From: Pelobates cultripes
Lineage: Eukaryota; Chordata; Amphibia; Anura; Pelobatidae
Direction: 5' to 3'
DNA length: 64,000 nt
Assembly: GCA_933207985.1 (NCBI GenBank)
Contig: OW240921.1
Coordinates: 4,554,318 to 4,618,317 of the forward strand
Positions within the stretch are counted from its first letter, which is position 1. Every line of letters starts with the position of its first letter. The notes beneath the pieces were generated by a model, which worked only from the letters and a program-made list of their open reading frames with translations, was not told the origin of the DNA and did not search any database. Both the position numbers and the translations under genes were made by a program. Positions 26,801 to 41,800 of the stretch are shown piece after piece.

Positions 26801-29800
26801 TGAAGTCCACCAGATCATCTGACTTCTTGCAAACTCCCACAAACTGATAGATGCATGTTCCCTGGAAATCATACTTCGTTCCATCAAACGTGATATAATG
26901 GGGATCTCCAGAAGCTGAGCAACTGCCATAGGTCAAAGGGTAGCAGTTCTGAATGCCATTGACTACATCACACTTCTCAGAAGACTTACACTTTGTTGTC
27001 TTGCATTCAACTTTTCTGGTGCTAGGGTTACAGACACATTGCTTCTCACACTTATTGTCTCCCCAGAACTTTTCATTGGCTGCATAAAGTTTACCATCAA
27101 AAATGCAGCCACAGCTGACACTTGAAATACATTTACCTTCATCCAACACGTATCCTTCCTTACATTCACATGTTTCCACACAGGTATCAGAGCATTTAGT
27201 TGGTGTAGCATCATCATTGCAGGTTTTAGGGCAAGCTCCACCACAGAGCTTGTACTGACTGTTTGCTGGGCATTGCATTGCTGGAAAAAGAGGAGAGAAA
27301 ATAGACAAGGTTCCCAGTCAATACCATAATCCTCTTAAAATGGTGGCTGTGCAATCAAACAGATTTAAAAATAAAATAAAAGCAATTCTGTATTGACTTT
27401 AAATTTTTTTTAACCATTTTTCCCAGTGATCTCAGTAAGCTGCTAGAATATTTTCACACAGTAATCTAATTTACGCATGTCATAATTATATAGAGAAAAG
27501 AGGTCTATGGAGGAGATAAACTTATTTGAAAATGCACTGTCATAGCCCATTTTGTATTACCAGATTTAAAAAAATAAAGCAGTGTGTGAGTGTGCTCCTT
27601 CTCTGTACGTGCTGTGCTTCATTAAGTAGTTCTAAATCAAGTCCTCGGGCCACCAATGTTTTGTCAAATCACCACCAAGAACCTAAATCCCGTCATGAGG
27701 ACAATGTTGGACTATGCGGCTAGTGAGATTTAGATCAGGAGAGGAGTTCTGCTTGCTTTATGCAACATTGCCATTCACATGGACATATTACAAAAGTTCA
27801 TATATGCAATGGAAACCCAATTAATCATCTCCGATAACTATTCACTCTATAGTAATAAATAAAAAATGGTTATAATTCCATAGACAATAATTGTCAACTG
27901 AAGGGATGCTGATATAACACACACATGCAAAACCACAAAAGAGACAAGGAGGGCTACTTACGGCATCCAGACAGTGATCTCCATTCTGCAATTTGAATGT
28001 TGTTTTTCTGACAAGCTTCAGCATAGGTTTTTAGGCTCTGGCATAAAATCTGTTTGGACCCTCCATTCATACACAAGTCATATACACAGTTGTCCAGGTA
28101 GTTTTTGGGATCAAGGACTGCATGACACTGACGGAAGGGTCCATCTGCTTTGTTGATAAATCCACAGTTGCCTTCACCCTCATAATTTTTTTGTGTCTCC
28201 AGAGGGCAGGTCTTGCACTCTCCATTACAATTGTGCCAACAAAACCTGTCTCCATCTTCCACTTTCCAGCTCTTACCAAAATCCACTAAATTAGGTGCCA
28301 TAGTACCTTCAGGTGTTGTCAAGTCATCACCAGGATTTCCATTGAAATTACCGCACAGTCCACAAACACTTCCAAAGTAGCTGCTGGAGAGGTACACTTT
28401 TAAGATGGAGTTCCAATCATAGTAGACTTTCAGTGTGAAATCTGTTTCAATCAACACAAATCCCCCAGACTGATAAAGGCGGACCTGGCCGTCATTAAGT
28501 TTCATTGGGAGACGCTGATGTTGGTTATTTACCTGTAAGGAGAAAACAAAGGCATCATCCAGTTGTAGAGAGCAAAAAACGGGGCGCAAGAGAATATTGA
28601 TAATGGACAGCAGCTGAAATAGCCTGTCCTTCGGTGGGTCCCCGCTCAGATCTCAAGCTGGTTTTAGCTCATCTTGTGCCATTACAGAGAGAACATCTCT
28701 GAAAAATATCAGACTGGTCCCACCCATATGGGCAATCCAGATCCGAAATGCCAGCAAGTTCCCTCTGCACGAGAGATACAGCAACCCCAGACAATCGCTT
28801 CAGCCTTGTTAGGCATCATCAGTGAGGCATAGATGATATCTCTCTAGGCATCGTGAGCAACGGGTCCACGTCTGGATTACCCTTTAAACTTGTGGAGAGC
28901 AAAAAACGGGGTGCACGAGAATCATCCAGTTGTAACCACAGAACATAAGTACCTGGTATAGAAGAGGTGACTGTGAGGTGACTCTCTATGGCAGTACCAA
29001 TGTAAAAATCTTATTACACTACCGTATATCTATAATTAAATCTTACATTCATAGACCAATCTAAGGTATTCTTGAAAGTTATACAATGTATATAATTCCA
29101 CTTAAAATTTTACTTCAAGCACCATGACCACTTCACTGATTTGAAATTGTCATGGTAATTGCAGTCTGTATATGCAGCATTTCAGTTTCAAATGCTGTAC
29201 ATAGAGAGATGCCAGAGGTGTAACTCCACTCCAGAGGTGTGATAGTGTTTATCTTGATTTCAAGGCTCAAGCTTGTAGGTGTCATATAAGATATCCTATA
29301 TTAAAATTGGCTAACTTGGACTCAGGAAATGCTTGATGCTTAACACAACACTTAAGACCATATATGTCTAGTCCCGGGAGCAGAGAGCCCCCACCTGAGA
29401 TGTCTCTGCTCTAATCTTTTTGTTCTTTCTTACCATGGAACTTATTTGTTATGTGTACATGACGTTCATCCCTATGTCTTATCTGTACTCCCTTCCTATT
29501 ACTGTTCTATGAGTATTTTGCACGTAAGCACTTACTTTGTAATGTATAAAACCCAGCTGATGAACAAAACGGCAGAGGCTTATTTTGAATACCAACAGGT
29601 GTCTGGTGTCTAATTCTCGCTTCTCCAAGTGCACTTGTAACAACAATTTGGGCTTCCTCTGAATATAACAAAGGTCAACATTTGGATCCACAACAAGTAT
29701 AATTAGCCAAAAAAAGGGGAACTGGGCACATCCGGAACATGCATTTCTAAATAGTGGTGCTGTGTAAAGACCAAAATATATACAAATTTCAGACTAAGGA

Positions 29801-32800
29801 ACAGCGCACACACAAAAACAAAAATACAGTTTCAAATATTTATGAGACTGCTTAATATCACCTATGTTAGCAAACAAATATGGGCATTCAGTTACACCAT
29901 TTTGCCATATTATGTTAAGGCTATCACTACTTCACAGTATAGTACTTTACAGTATAATTAGGTTGTGAGGAACTGACTCTGCTGGGTTTCGAACCCTGGT
30001 TTACATGGTGCTAAACCTTTTCCTTACCAGTACACCAGCCTGCCTTTTGCAAATTTACCTGAGATCTGATACCATTGCTTGTAGAGTCAAGGTTATCAGT
30101 GACAACTCTCTTCAGCTGTGTCTGGGCAGGTGTCTGGTTCTTGGCCTATAAAAGCCACTTCCTGTCTCTGTACCTTTGCCAGATTATTGTGGTTCCTGTA
30201 CTCTCTAATCAAGCGTGTTCCTGTTTCTCCTTCCTGTTGCTGAATTTGGACTGTTTTGACTTTGCTTCTTCTCCTTCCCACTGACCTCGGCTTGCCTCAC
30301 TACGATTATCATCTTTCTGTTCCAGTCTCCCATCTCTGCTTAAGACCAGAAGGCCACTCAAGGCTCAGGGGCTCAACCACCTGGGTAACGAGTGGCTACC
30401 TCTGGCAGAAAACATTGCTGATCTGGCTACTGGACTCCAAAACTTTGTAACATCAATATCATTACATAGGTAGTCTAGAACAAGAGTTCGGAACACAAAC
30501 ATAGCTTGCTGGTGATAGACAACCAATACACTATGGCTCCTCTCTATGCCTTCCATGACCTCACCTCTGCATGTCTTCCTGGATGTCCCTACACCTCTGG
30601 TAAGGGGGAATGACATCAATGGAGGAGGATCATGCTGTAGGGAGAACTTGGCCTCAGAGCGGAAGCACAGGTAAGTTTTCAATTTCTTTCTTTTTTTTTT
30701 TCTTCTTTTTTTTTTTTTACTACTTTTTGGGTGGCACTGTGCTAGTAAAGCATACTTCAACCTAAACCACTGTTTTCTTTAGGTTGAAGTAACCCCTGAA
30801 GTCTTTAATGAGAGTGTAAATGCCACTCACCCTATATTTTCCCCCACTTTATATGATGGACAACTTTGAAGAAAAACAAAAATCAATGACATGTTTATCT
30901 CACTAACATAAATAACCATGGATACCTACCCTCACAAATCCATTTTCGTTTCTCACTATGGATATAATGAAGCCATACACATTAACTGTGACGTAGCTAA
31001 CATAGGAAACTTGTGTGTTCCCTCTGTTCTCATTTTTGGCTACAATGTTGAAGGATGTGAGACCAGTGTCACTACCACAGTTCTTGGCGATGGTGTAGCT
31101 GCAGGTACCCTGGAAGTCATAGAAGCGACCATCAAAGGTACGGTAATGGGGGTCACCGACTCCATGGCAATAGGTTTCATATTCTGGAATGCATACTGGT
31201 TTTCCATTATCCATCGCACACTTCTCTTTGGCTCTGCATTTTATTGTGCTGCAGGATGGACCTGAGCCAGTTACGGAGAGGGCATAACGAAATATTAATT
31301 ATTTATTAAATATATATATTATGATGGAGTTAAAAGAATAAAGAAACAGCAAGGGAGAGAGAAAATACAAAAAATAAAATAAAAAGATTATGAAAGATAT
31401 ATTTCAAATAAAAAGAAGTGTTACCACAGTAGCTTGACATTTGAAAGATTTGTACACAAACAACACTTTTATAAAGAATATTCATTTTCAAAACATTCTT
31501 CATTTCTTTAAAGAAGCATTACACTTACCACCAATGCATATTGCCTGTGATCCATAAGTATTCAATTTGGTCTGTGAATCTGTGTGTTAATTTGTGTGTC
31601 AGCATTTGCATGTGTGTCAGTGTGTGTTTGTATATCTGCATGTCTGTCAGTATATGCACCTGTGTGTCTGTAACTGTCACCCAACCACACACTGTCAACC
31701 TCTTCACCCTGCCATACTTACAATAACTACTCCAATCCCCCACTCACCAATGCCATACTCCCACCCATCGCTCTGTCATATTGACCCTATTACACTCACA
31801 TTCTCTAGCACTCGTCCCCACCACATCCTGTCATGCTCTTTCTCCATCACTCTGCTACACTCACTCAATCTCATTAACCTTTCAATACTGTCATACTCAA
31901 CCCCCACAACCAGGGCCGTCTTTAACATTGGGCAAACGGGGCCGCTGCCCCAGGCCCTTTTACTTCTAGGGGGCCCAAGGCAGCTGCCTCGTAGGCCCCA
32001 CTGCCCTCAACAACTTTCTCCCCCCCAGTGCTCCACTCATGGGCCCCTGGTGCATCCTGATCTTGGGAACGCACATTAAGGAGGCCCACCGGGTGACCCA
32101 TGCAGTAAGGGCCACCCAGTGAGCATTTATAAGCAGGGGCCCGGTCGCACTCTGTGGCCCTTTAACAGCATGACCAGGCCCCTTTTCTTTTTGGCAGCAT
32201 GGGAGGAAGTGACTGCCCTTAGTCACTTCCTCCCAGAGAGAGCTGCGTGGGAGAGACCACACCAGGGAAGCAGAGGAGGAGGAGGGCTGGTCCAGACTGC
32301 CAGTCTGCAACCCCCAACAGCCTCAGCCACCAGGGAAGCAATTCTTGCCACTCTGGCCACCAGGGAAGCAATTCTTCAAGGTAGGAAACGGGGAGTAGAT
32401 TTAAAAGTGTGAATGTGTCAGTATGTCTGTGTTTCTGTCTGTCAGTGTGTCTGTGTGTTTGTCAGTGTATGTCTGTGTGTCTCAGTATGTCTGACAGTGT
32501 ATGTGTGTGTCAGTAGGTTGTATTTTTGTCAGTATGTGTGTGTGTGTGTGTGTCAGTTTATGTGTCTCTGTGTGTGTCAGTACACCTGGTAATGGGTATG
32601 TCAGTATGTCTGTCAGTGTATGTCTTTGTGTGTGTGTGTCAGTATGTCTGTCAGGTTATGTGGGTGTGTGTGTCAGTATGCCTTTCAGGGTATGTGTCTG
32701 TGTGTGTGACAGTATGTCTGACAGTGTGTTTGTGTCTGTGTGTATCAGTATGTCTGTCCATGTATATGTCTTTGTAAGTATGTATGTGAAAGGTCCGATT

Positions 32801-35800
32801 GCATGCCAGGGGGTGGGGAGTGCCCACGGGGCCCAAGAAAATGCTTTGCCCAGGGTCCTACTGATATTAAAGACGGCCCTGCCCCCAACCACTATACACT
32901 AACCCTGTGGGATGTGAATGAGACACATGAAGGGGTTGAGGGGCGTACTTGACACATGGGGGGACTGGGGGTGGTACGACGTAGGGGCAGGGTCATTTTC
33001 GCACCTGGGCCCCGTAGTTTCTAGTTACGCCTCTATTCTAAGATGATATTGTCTGATTATAGTTATGTTAACAGATTATACAAGAAGAATAATGCTGCCC
33101 TTATCTTTAAGTTGAAGGGTATGCCACCAAGCCAAACAAAGTTCATGCATTTTAAAGTTCATGGTAAACTATTCTTGCATTTAATTATTCCAGCTTACCT
33201 TTGTTGATACATTTAACGATTCCATCTTTAATCTGGCATGTTTCATCAGCTGTACAGCCAGTTTGCTTGCAGTCCAGACCACCTACTGGACTACAGGAGC
33301 AGATCTCTTTGCAGTCATTGGATAGCACCTCTTCATTGGGCTACAGAAATAAAATCTATATTTTAATGGAATACCATAATATGTGCAAAATGCAAACATG
33401 AATATAAAAAGGTCCACCACCTATTATGCACATTAGGTACACAGACATGCACACCTGATAGTATTTCCCGTTTTCGAAGCAGCCACACTTGTCCATAGAC
33501 ACACAACCTTGCCCATCGAAAAAGAATCCATCATTGCACTCACAGCCCTCGGCACAGGTTTCTGGGCACTTGGCAGGGTCAGTGATGCCGGCACATGTAA
33601 TAGAGCAGACATCGGCGCAAACCTTGTACTTGCTGTTTGCTGGGCATGTCAGAGCTAATTTGGGAACATGAAGAGACATTTTATCAGAATTGAAATGTTA
33701 AACAAATTTGGTCATTACAAGGAAGCACACCATGTGCTGTAATAATAAATATTACCTGTAATATACGCTATCGCATTATAATTAAATATTACTGGATACA
33801 ACTTTTTAAATGATTTGATATTTAAAAAATAAAAATAGAAAAAATATATATATGATATTTTTGATATTTTAGGATTTTTAAAAAATCATTTTAAAAGCTT
33901 AGCGAAAAATATTAAATTGCGGACATGAATAGATAAAAATATAAAAATATATCAGATTCTAGAGATATAACTTAAGCTTTTCATTAAAAGATTTAGAATA
34001 AAAAGACTTACGACAGAAGGCATCAGTTCTCCATGGTTGGACAGTGACCCCAGCTGCTTGACAGGCGGCAACATAACTCTGAATACTGTGGCATAAAATT
34101 TTGCTATCTCCCTGGCCAGCACACAGGTCAAAGAGGCAGCTGTTGAAATAGTTATCAGGATTAACAGTTCCATAACAAGCACTCAGTGGACCATCAGGTT
34201 TTTTTAGGAAGCCACAATAGTTATCGGTTTGGAAGATTTCTTTTTTCCTGCTATCACAGACAGGGCATGGATTTCCAGCTGCTCCACAGCCATGGTCACA
34301 ATTAACACCAGGGATCTGAACTTTCCAGGTTGCCCCAAAAGAGGTGGCATCAGGAGCTAACGCCTTGTCTGGTTGTTGGAACTCATCTCTTCGATCACCA
34401 TTGTAATTTCCACACAGACCTCCCAATTGTCCTTTGTAGTTTCCTGGAACAGTGACTATTACATGATAAACAAGATCATAGCTAACTTGGACACCAAAAT
34501 CTGTTTCAATGATGGCTCTCAGACCATGTTGGAAAACTCGGATCTTGCCACCTTCCAAGGTTAATGGTAGGTTATTGAGCACTCCATTGACCTAGGTAAG
34601 AAATATATACACACATTATACATTGGTAAAACATCACATATATTTGTAAGTAACCTGTACAAAGGTTGAAATACTTGCATATGTTTTTGTAAACTTCCAT
34701 ACTAGCTACATAACACATTCATTTGCTCCTACTGAAATGACTTGAAATGAATTTAAGATCTTCTTACCAGCACTCTGCCACGGTTATCATAGAGTAGAAC
34801 AAGGTTGTAGCCATAGACCTCAAAAGCCACCAGTTTTGTAACTGCCACTCGTCCATCACCCCACTTCTCATTTTTCACATTAATTGTAAAAGGAACAAGA
34901 TTGGCATTGCTTGTGACAGTCTTGGACAGTGTATAGGTGCAGGTGCCTTGGAAATCAAAGTAAAGACCATCAAAAGACACATAATGAGGGTCACCAGCTG
35001 CAGAACATTGGGCTGATCCTATAGGTTGGCATTTCTGGACTCCATCAACCACTTTGCATTCCTCATTGGCACCACAAGAGAATGCCTTGCAATCTACTAC
35101 ACCACTAGCAGTACAGGTACACTGCTGATTGCACAATCCATTGGGGTAAAAGATTTCACCAGATTTATAATATCTGTTGTTATAATTGCATCCACACTGA
35201 GCGATCGGGACACAGTCTCCACCACTCAGTATAAAGCCATCATCACAGACGCAGCCTTCTGAGCATGTAGGGTTACATCCCAATGGAGGAGCAAGAGTGA
35301 GGCAGGTTGGACTGCACCCTGACGCACAAGTGTCATAGTGACTGTTCTTAGGGCAGACGGGACCTGGTAGCAAAATGACAAAAAACATAGGAAATAAATA
35401 TCGGCTTTACTTAAGGTATTTCAATATATAGTATTTTAATCCAGTCTGTTATTTCATAAAGCTGTGTTTTCTAAATCTACTTACTGCAAAACCTGGCCGA
35501 TCTCCATGGGTATATGACAGCCCCGGCTTGTTGACAGGCTGTGGCATAGCTGGCTATGATTTTGCAAAGAATATCCAAACGACCTTCATAAAAACAAGCA
35601 TCGTATACACAACTCTTGAAGTAGCCTTGAGGGTCTACCTTAGCTTGGCATTCACGGAAAGGTCCACTTTTGTCTATAAGGATACCACAGCCTACTTTAT
35701 TATTGGTGTAAAGCATTTCTAATTCTGCAAGTTTGGAGCAGACACCTTTGTCTTCTTCATAACACCCAGTTATATGTTTTACTTTCCAGCTATTGCCAAA

Positions 35801-38800
35801 AAGTAGAGGCTTATTAGTAATTTGATTATTCTTCATTGTAAAGTCATTGTTTGCGTCACCGTCGAAATTGCCACAAAGACCACAGAGTGCCCCAGTGTAC
35901 GTGCTAGGAACCTTTACAGCAATATGACTTTCCCAATTGAATGAGACTCTCACTCCGAAGCTTGTCTGGACAATGCAGTGGAAGCCCTCTTTGTAGATGG
36001 ACAGTTTGCCATTATCAACTATATATGGGAGGTTGGTTAACACACTGTTCAGCTGAAAAAAGAGAATCAACATTTTAAAAGTTCTGACCCAATGAAATTC
36101 AGTTTAATCCACATCCAGCACTCTTAGCCAATCAGTACTGGTTAGAGGGTTAAATTCTTCACTATAAAAATGACTAGAGAGGTGGCAATTCCTGGGCACC
36201 AAGATGCCACCCCCATTTATATTAAAACATTCCTAAATGGCTTCAGATTGAAATTTGGAAATGATACCTGTACACATTTTACTTCCAACCCCATATTGCC
36301 TCTCAATTAACTATCTTTCCCACTGTGAAAGCATGTTTACTGGAATGCAGGGCTGAGAAATTTAGCTTTATCGGGCTGCTGAGTTGTGATATTCTATTCA
36401 AATATTGTTGTTAATATATTTTTCAATAACAGTGAGAATGTAATAAAATATTCATATCATAACATAAACAACAACAAAACAAAACAGGGGAAATGCAAAT
36501 ATAAGTTTACATTCCAGAGTGTGTTATCAGTTACTAATAAAGAAGAATTAAAAAATAAATGTATAATATGGGAGTTAAAATGCCTGTGAAGGACTTTTAA
36601 TATGACATTATGAAACCATCAGGACCTGGGGCTTTACCAATTAGAATCATTTTGATGGCAGCAGTAATTTATTTTGAAGATATGGGAGAATTAAAAGGGA
36701 TACTGTAGGCACCCAGATCACTTCAGCTCATTGACGTGGTCTGGGTGCTGTGTCCCTTATGCACCTAGTGCTGCAATGTTAAACATTGCATTTCCAGAGA
36801 ATTTTACATTGCAGCTCTAAGTCTGCCATCAGTGACTGTCTATCAGACAGTCACTGGGGGCGCTTCCGGAACTGCAACGCAATCACAGCTTTGTATTCCT
36901 GGCACTACAGTATCCCTTTAAAGTGTCCAGTTTGTTAATGTATAATTGTTTCAGTGGGATCAGAAACTAGCGTATTTTATCTGGTGGGGGTTGTATTATA
37001 TTAGGGTCAGAAGGATCTGAATTATTATTATTATTATAATGATATTTATAGAGCGCCGTCAAATTCCGCAGCGCTTTACAATGGGTGGACGAACAGATAT
37101 GTAGTTGTAACCAGACAAGTTGGACACAAAGGAACAGAGGGGTTGAGGGCCCTGCTCAATGAGCTTACATGCTAGAGGGAGTGGGGTAAAATGACACAAA
37201 AAGGTAAGGATAGTATTAGACTAAAGACAGTTGCAGAAGAGGAATCAGTCAGGAGCTATTAACAGTTTCAGTGATACGCTTTTATGAAGAAGTGGGTTTT
37301 CAATGATATTTTGAAGGAATGGAGCAGCCCTCAAGAAATCTTGAAGGTGAGCATCAGAGGTGGGAGTACGGACAGAAGATAGACGTAAGTCTTCAGCAGA
37401 TCGTAAGGGCCTAGACGGGACATACTTGTGTATAAGGGAGGATAGAAAGGTGGGAGCAGCATTATGTAGCGATTTGAAAGCAAGAACCAGAATTTTAAAT
37501 TGAGCTCTATATTTTATAGGAAGCCAGTGTAGGGATTGACAGAAGGGTGAGGCATGGGAGGTGCGGGCGGACCGGAAGATGAGCCTTGCCGCCGCATTCA
37601 TTATGAACTGTAACGGCGCTAGTTGGGAGCACGTAGGACCACTGAGAAGCGGATTACAGTAGTCAAAGCGAGAAAGGACAGTGGAATGGACCAACACCTT
37701 AGTCGCATCTGGCGTTAAGTAGGGGCGGATGCACGTAATGTTTTTTAGATGGAAATGACAGGATTTGGTGATAGATTGAACATGAGGCTTGAAGGAGAGG
37801 TCGGAGTCAAAGAGAACACCTAGGCAGCGAGCCTGCGTGGTGGAGCTGATGGTAGCACCGTTGAACTGGAGGGAGACAGACACAGGAGTAACAACACATG
37901 AGGGAGGAAAGACCAGAATTTCAGTTTTGGTCAAGTTTAGTTTAAGGAAGTGGGCAGCCATCCAGTTAGAAACAGCAGAGAGGCAGTCAGAGACACTAGT
38001 CAAGAGGGACGGGGAGAGATCAGGAGAGGACAGGTAGATTTGCATGTCATCTGCATAGAAATGATATTGGAAGCCAAATGAGCTAATGAATTTACCAAGG
38101 GAGGCAGTATAGATGGAGTACAGTAGGGGACCAAGGACTGAACCTTGAGGGACACCAACAGAGAGGAGTTGGGGAGAAGAAGCAGAACCAGAGAAAGAAA
38201 CACTGAAAGAGTGATGGGAGGGGTAGGAGGAGCACCAGGAGAGAGCAGTATCTTGTAGACCGATATTGAGGAGGATGAGAAGAAGCTGCTGATGATCAAC
38301 AGTGTCAAAAGCCGCAGACAGGTCACGGAGAATTAGGATAGAGTAGTGACCACAAGATTTTGCAGCGAGTAGATCATTGGATACTTTGGTCAGTGCTGTT
38401 TCCACAGAGTGCTTAGCACGGAAACCAGACTTAAGCAGGTCTAGCAGAGAGTTGGACTCGAGGAAGTCTGTCAATCTTGCATACACAATTTTCAAGGATC
38501 TTCAAGGATCTTGGATGCAAAAGGCAGTAGCGAGATAGGACGATAGTTGGATGGGGAATTAGGGTCAAGATTGGGCTTCTTTAGAATTGGGGTTACAGTT
38601 ACATATTTGAAGGGCAATGGAAATATACCAGAGGAGAGAGAGAGATTGAGGATTTTAGTGAGAGGTGGAGAAAGAGAAGACAGAGTACAGATGAGATGCG
38701 AGGGAATTGGATCTAGGGAGCAGGTGGTGGGGTGGGAGGACTGGAGCAGAGCAGAAACTTCTTCCAATGTAGCAGGTGCGAATGAACATAGAACAGCAGA

Positions 38801-41800
38801 GGGAGTGAAGTTAGGGGAAGTATTGTAAGAGGAAGAAGAAAGATGAGATATCTCTTCTCTGATTGTAGAGATCTTGTCAGTGAAGTGAGTTGCAAAGTCT
38901 GAGGCGGTCAAGTTCATAGGTGGAGGAGGAATTATATAATTGTTTGCAGTAGATAGCAAACAGTTGACTGATTTTAATAAGACGGGTCGCCTTTATACCG
39001 ACCTCACCAATCAAGTGTTCAATTCTGGATTGGGAGATTCTGTGACGCAATTTAGAGGTCAACAATGCAATTTTTTGCATAAAAATCTTGTTTCAACCTT
39101 TTCAACATTAGGGCTGTGTGTTCCAATTGAAGAGTATTTATTTCACGCATAATTTCAGAGATCATAACAGCAAGGAATTCAGAAGGACCATATTTAGTTT
39201 TCAGACAGGAGCAATTTAAATGGAGTCATTATTAGACTGGAACATTTTAAATTGGGTCATTATCAGACTGGAGCAGCTTAAATGGGGTCCAGGAGAAATT
39301 GGATTATTTAAAAGTTGCACTACTTAAAAGCAACAGAAAATTGCATTAGGCTTGTCAATAAGATCAGAAAAATGAAGAAACCACTGTGGTACTGTGGTAA
39401 TTTCAAAAGTGGCCAAAATAGTAAAAAACTAAAACTTAGCATTTAGTAATTACAAAAAAACTCAGAGTGAGGAAGACAGACAGATCTATAAGATTAGGCA
39501 GAAAGAGGCCAAGCAAGTTATAAGAGCTACTGGCGCTGTGGGTTCCACAAGGGCTCAATGCTACATATCTAGTTGTCCTGCACCATACTGGTCTATGATA
39601 CACACCAAGATCAGAGAAAACACTGAATCAGACATCCCCCTACAACCGCTACCTATGTTCTTTCACCACACCACTGCCCCACTGAAGTCCTACAAAAAAT
39701 CCCTGACCAAACACTTACTTAAAGCAGCCAAATCCTTAATCCCAACCATGTGGAAATGCCCAGGGGCGCCTACCCTGCAGATGTTGATAGCTAGAGTAGT
39801 GGAGATAGCTTAAATGGAATCTCTTATTGCAGCCCTCAGGGGCACCTCCGACAAACATCTTAACACCTGGACCCCCTAGTTGACATACATCTCCCAGACA
39901 ACCAGTGTTGCCTGGACTCTGGATATGGGTTAGGTCCCTAGACTCATGTCAGCTGACCTCTCACCTTCCTAGAGATTTCACCTCCATTCCACCTCCTACC
40001 CTACTCCCTTGATCCCCCTCTCCCAACCCTCTGTGAAAACTTGAGACCCAACTATGGCTAAGCTGCTTCAGATCGGCCAAAACTGACCCTAGTATCCTTT
40101 CTATTGTACACCCACTAACCCTGGAACAATGTAACACAGGCTGTAATGCACAGCAATTGAAAGTTTCTGTTACTCATAGACACTTCACAAGTTACTGTTG
40201 CTTCATGTTTGTTGCCACAATTTCTTAACTCAACGGCACTCCTATGCCATATAGGTATATGGCATAGCTAAGGCTTTTGACACTGTTGCACATAGAAGGC
40301 TTATCAATAAACTGCAATCTTTAAGTTTGGATTCCAATATTGTTCAATGGGTAAGGCAGTGACAGGAAACAGAGGGTTGTAGTCAATGGAGTATAGTCGA
40401 AGATCTGTACTTGGACGCATACTATTTAATATTTTTACGAGTGATATTGCAGAAGGTCTTGATGGTAAGGTATGTCTTTTTGCTGATGGTACTAAGATAT
40501 GTAACAGGGTTGATGTTCCTGGAGGGATAAGCCAAATGGCAAATGATTTAGGTAAGCTTGAAAAATGGTCAGAATTGTGGCAACTGACATTTAATGTGGA
40601 TAAGTGCAAGATAATGCATCTTGGACTTAAAAACCCAAGGGCAGAGTACAGAATATTTGATAGAGTCCTAACCTCAACATATGAGGAAAGGGATTTAGGG
40701 GTGATTATTTGTGATGACTTAAAGGTAGGCAGACAATGTAATAGAACAGCAGGAAATGCTAGCAGAATGCTTGGTTGTATAGGGAGAGGTACCGAAAACT
40801 GGTGAGACCTCACTTGAAGTATTGTACGGAGTACTGGAGACCGTATTTCCAAAAGGATATTGATACTTTATAGACAGTTCAGAAAAGGGCTACTAAACTG
40901 GTTCATGGATTGCAGGATAAAACTTACAAGGAAAGGTTAGAGGAACTTAACATCTATAGCTTGAAGGAAAGACAAGACAGGGTAATATGATAGAAACGTT
41001 TCAATACATAAAGGGAATCAACACAGTAATGGAGGAGACTATATTTAAAAGAAGAAAAACTACCACAACAAGAGGACATAGTCTTAAATTATAGGGGCAA
41101 AGGTTTAAAAATAATATCAGGAAGTATTACTTTACTGAGAGGTTAGTGGATGCATGGAATAGCCTTCCAGCTGAAGTGGTAGAGGTTAACACAGTAAAAG
41201 AGTTTAAGCATGCATGGGATAGGTATAAGTCTATCATAACTATAAGATAAGGCCAGGGACTAATGAGAGTATTTAGAAAATTGGGCAGAATAGATGGGCC
41301 GAATGGTTCTTATCTGCCGTCACATTCTATGTTTCTATGTACTTGTGCGTAATAGTAAAAAAAGGAGGTTCAATGGGGGTGGATAATCCCAAAAAGTCTG
41401 TATCCCTTGAAAATACCCTAGTGTTTGTGTTAGACCTGTTAACGCTATCGCAGATAGTTTTGAATCTATGCTTGTACTTCCGGAAGAGCTACCTGTCAGG
41501 CGAGAACTGTTTATTATTACTGTTCCTTATACAGATATAGATGTTGACTTCGAAATACCTGATTTTCTCTTGTTCACAAGACAAAAAACAAAATTACAAA
41601 ATAAAGATTGTCAAAAAAAAATAAAATATTGACCATTTAGACGAAAGAATACTTTCACTGCAAATCCACATTTATAACGGATATAAGTTCAGCCGTGAAG
41701 TTGTAAAATTCTCTTCTCATTGACATTGTTTGGGTGGGAAAAGTCTGGGAAATTTTTTATATGTTTAAATTCTCCATTCAATTTATTTCCTCTGACAATT

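Larger units (their letters stand above)
13758..31569. repeat. Tandem duplication unit A (about 17.8 kb)
   Basis: This segment, from the TG-rich tract at about 13758 to just past the donor-end of an E2 fragment, recurs as 31570-47149 in the same orientation. It holds E11-E18 and their introns. Exons are about 99% identical to unit B and introns are near-identical apart from discrete insertions and deletions. Unit A is about 2.2 kb longer, mainly from a segment at 18823-20530 (hAT plus L1) and an insert at about 29964-30471. Confidence 0.93.
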
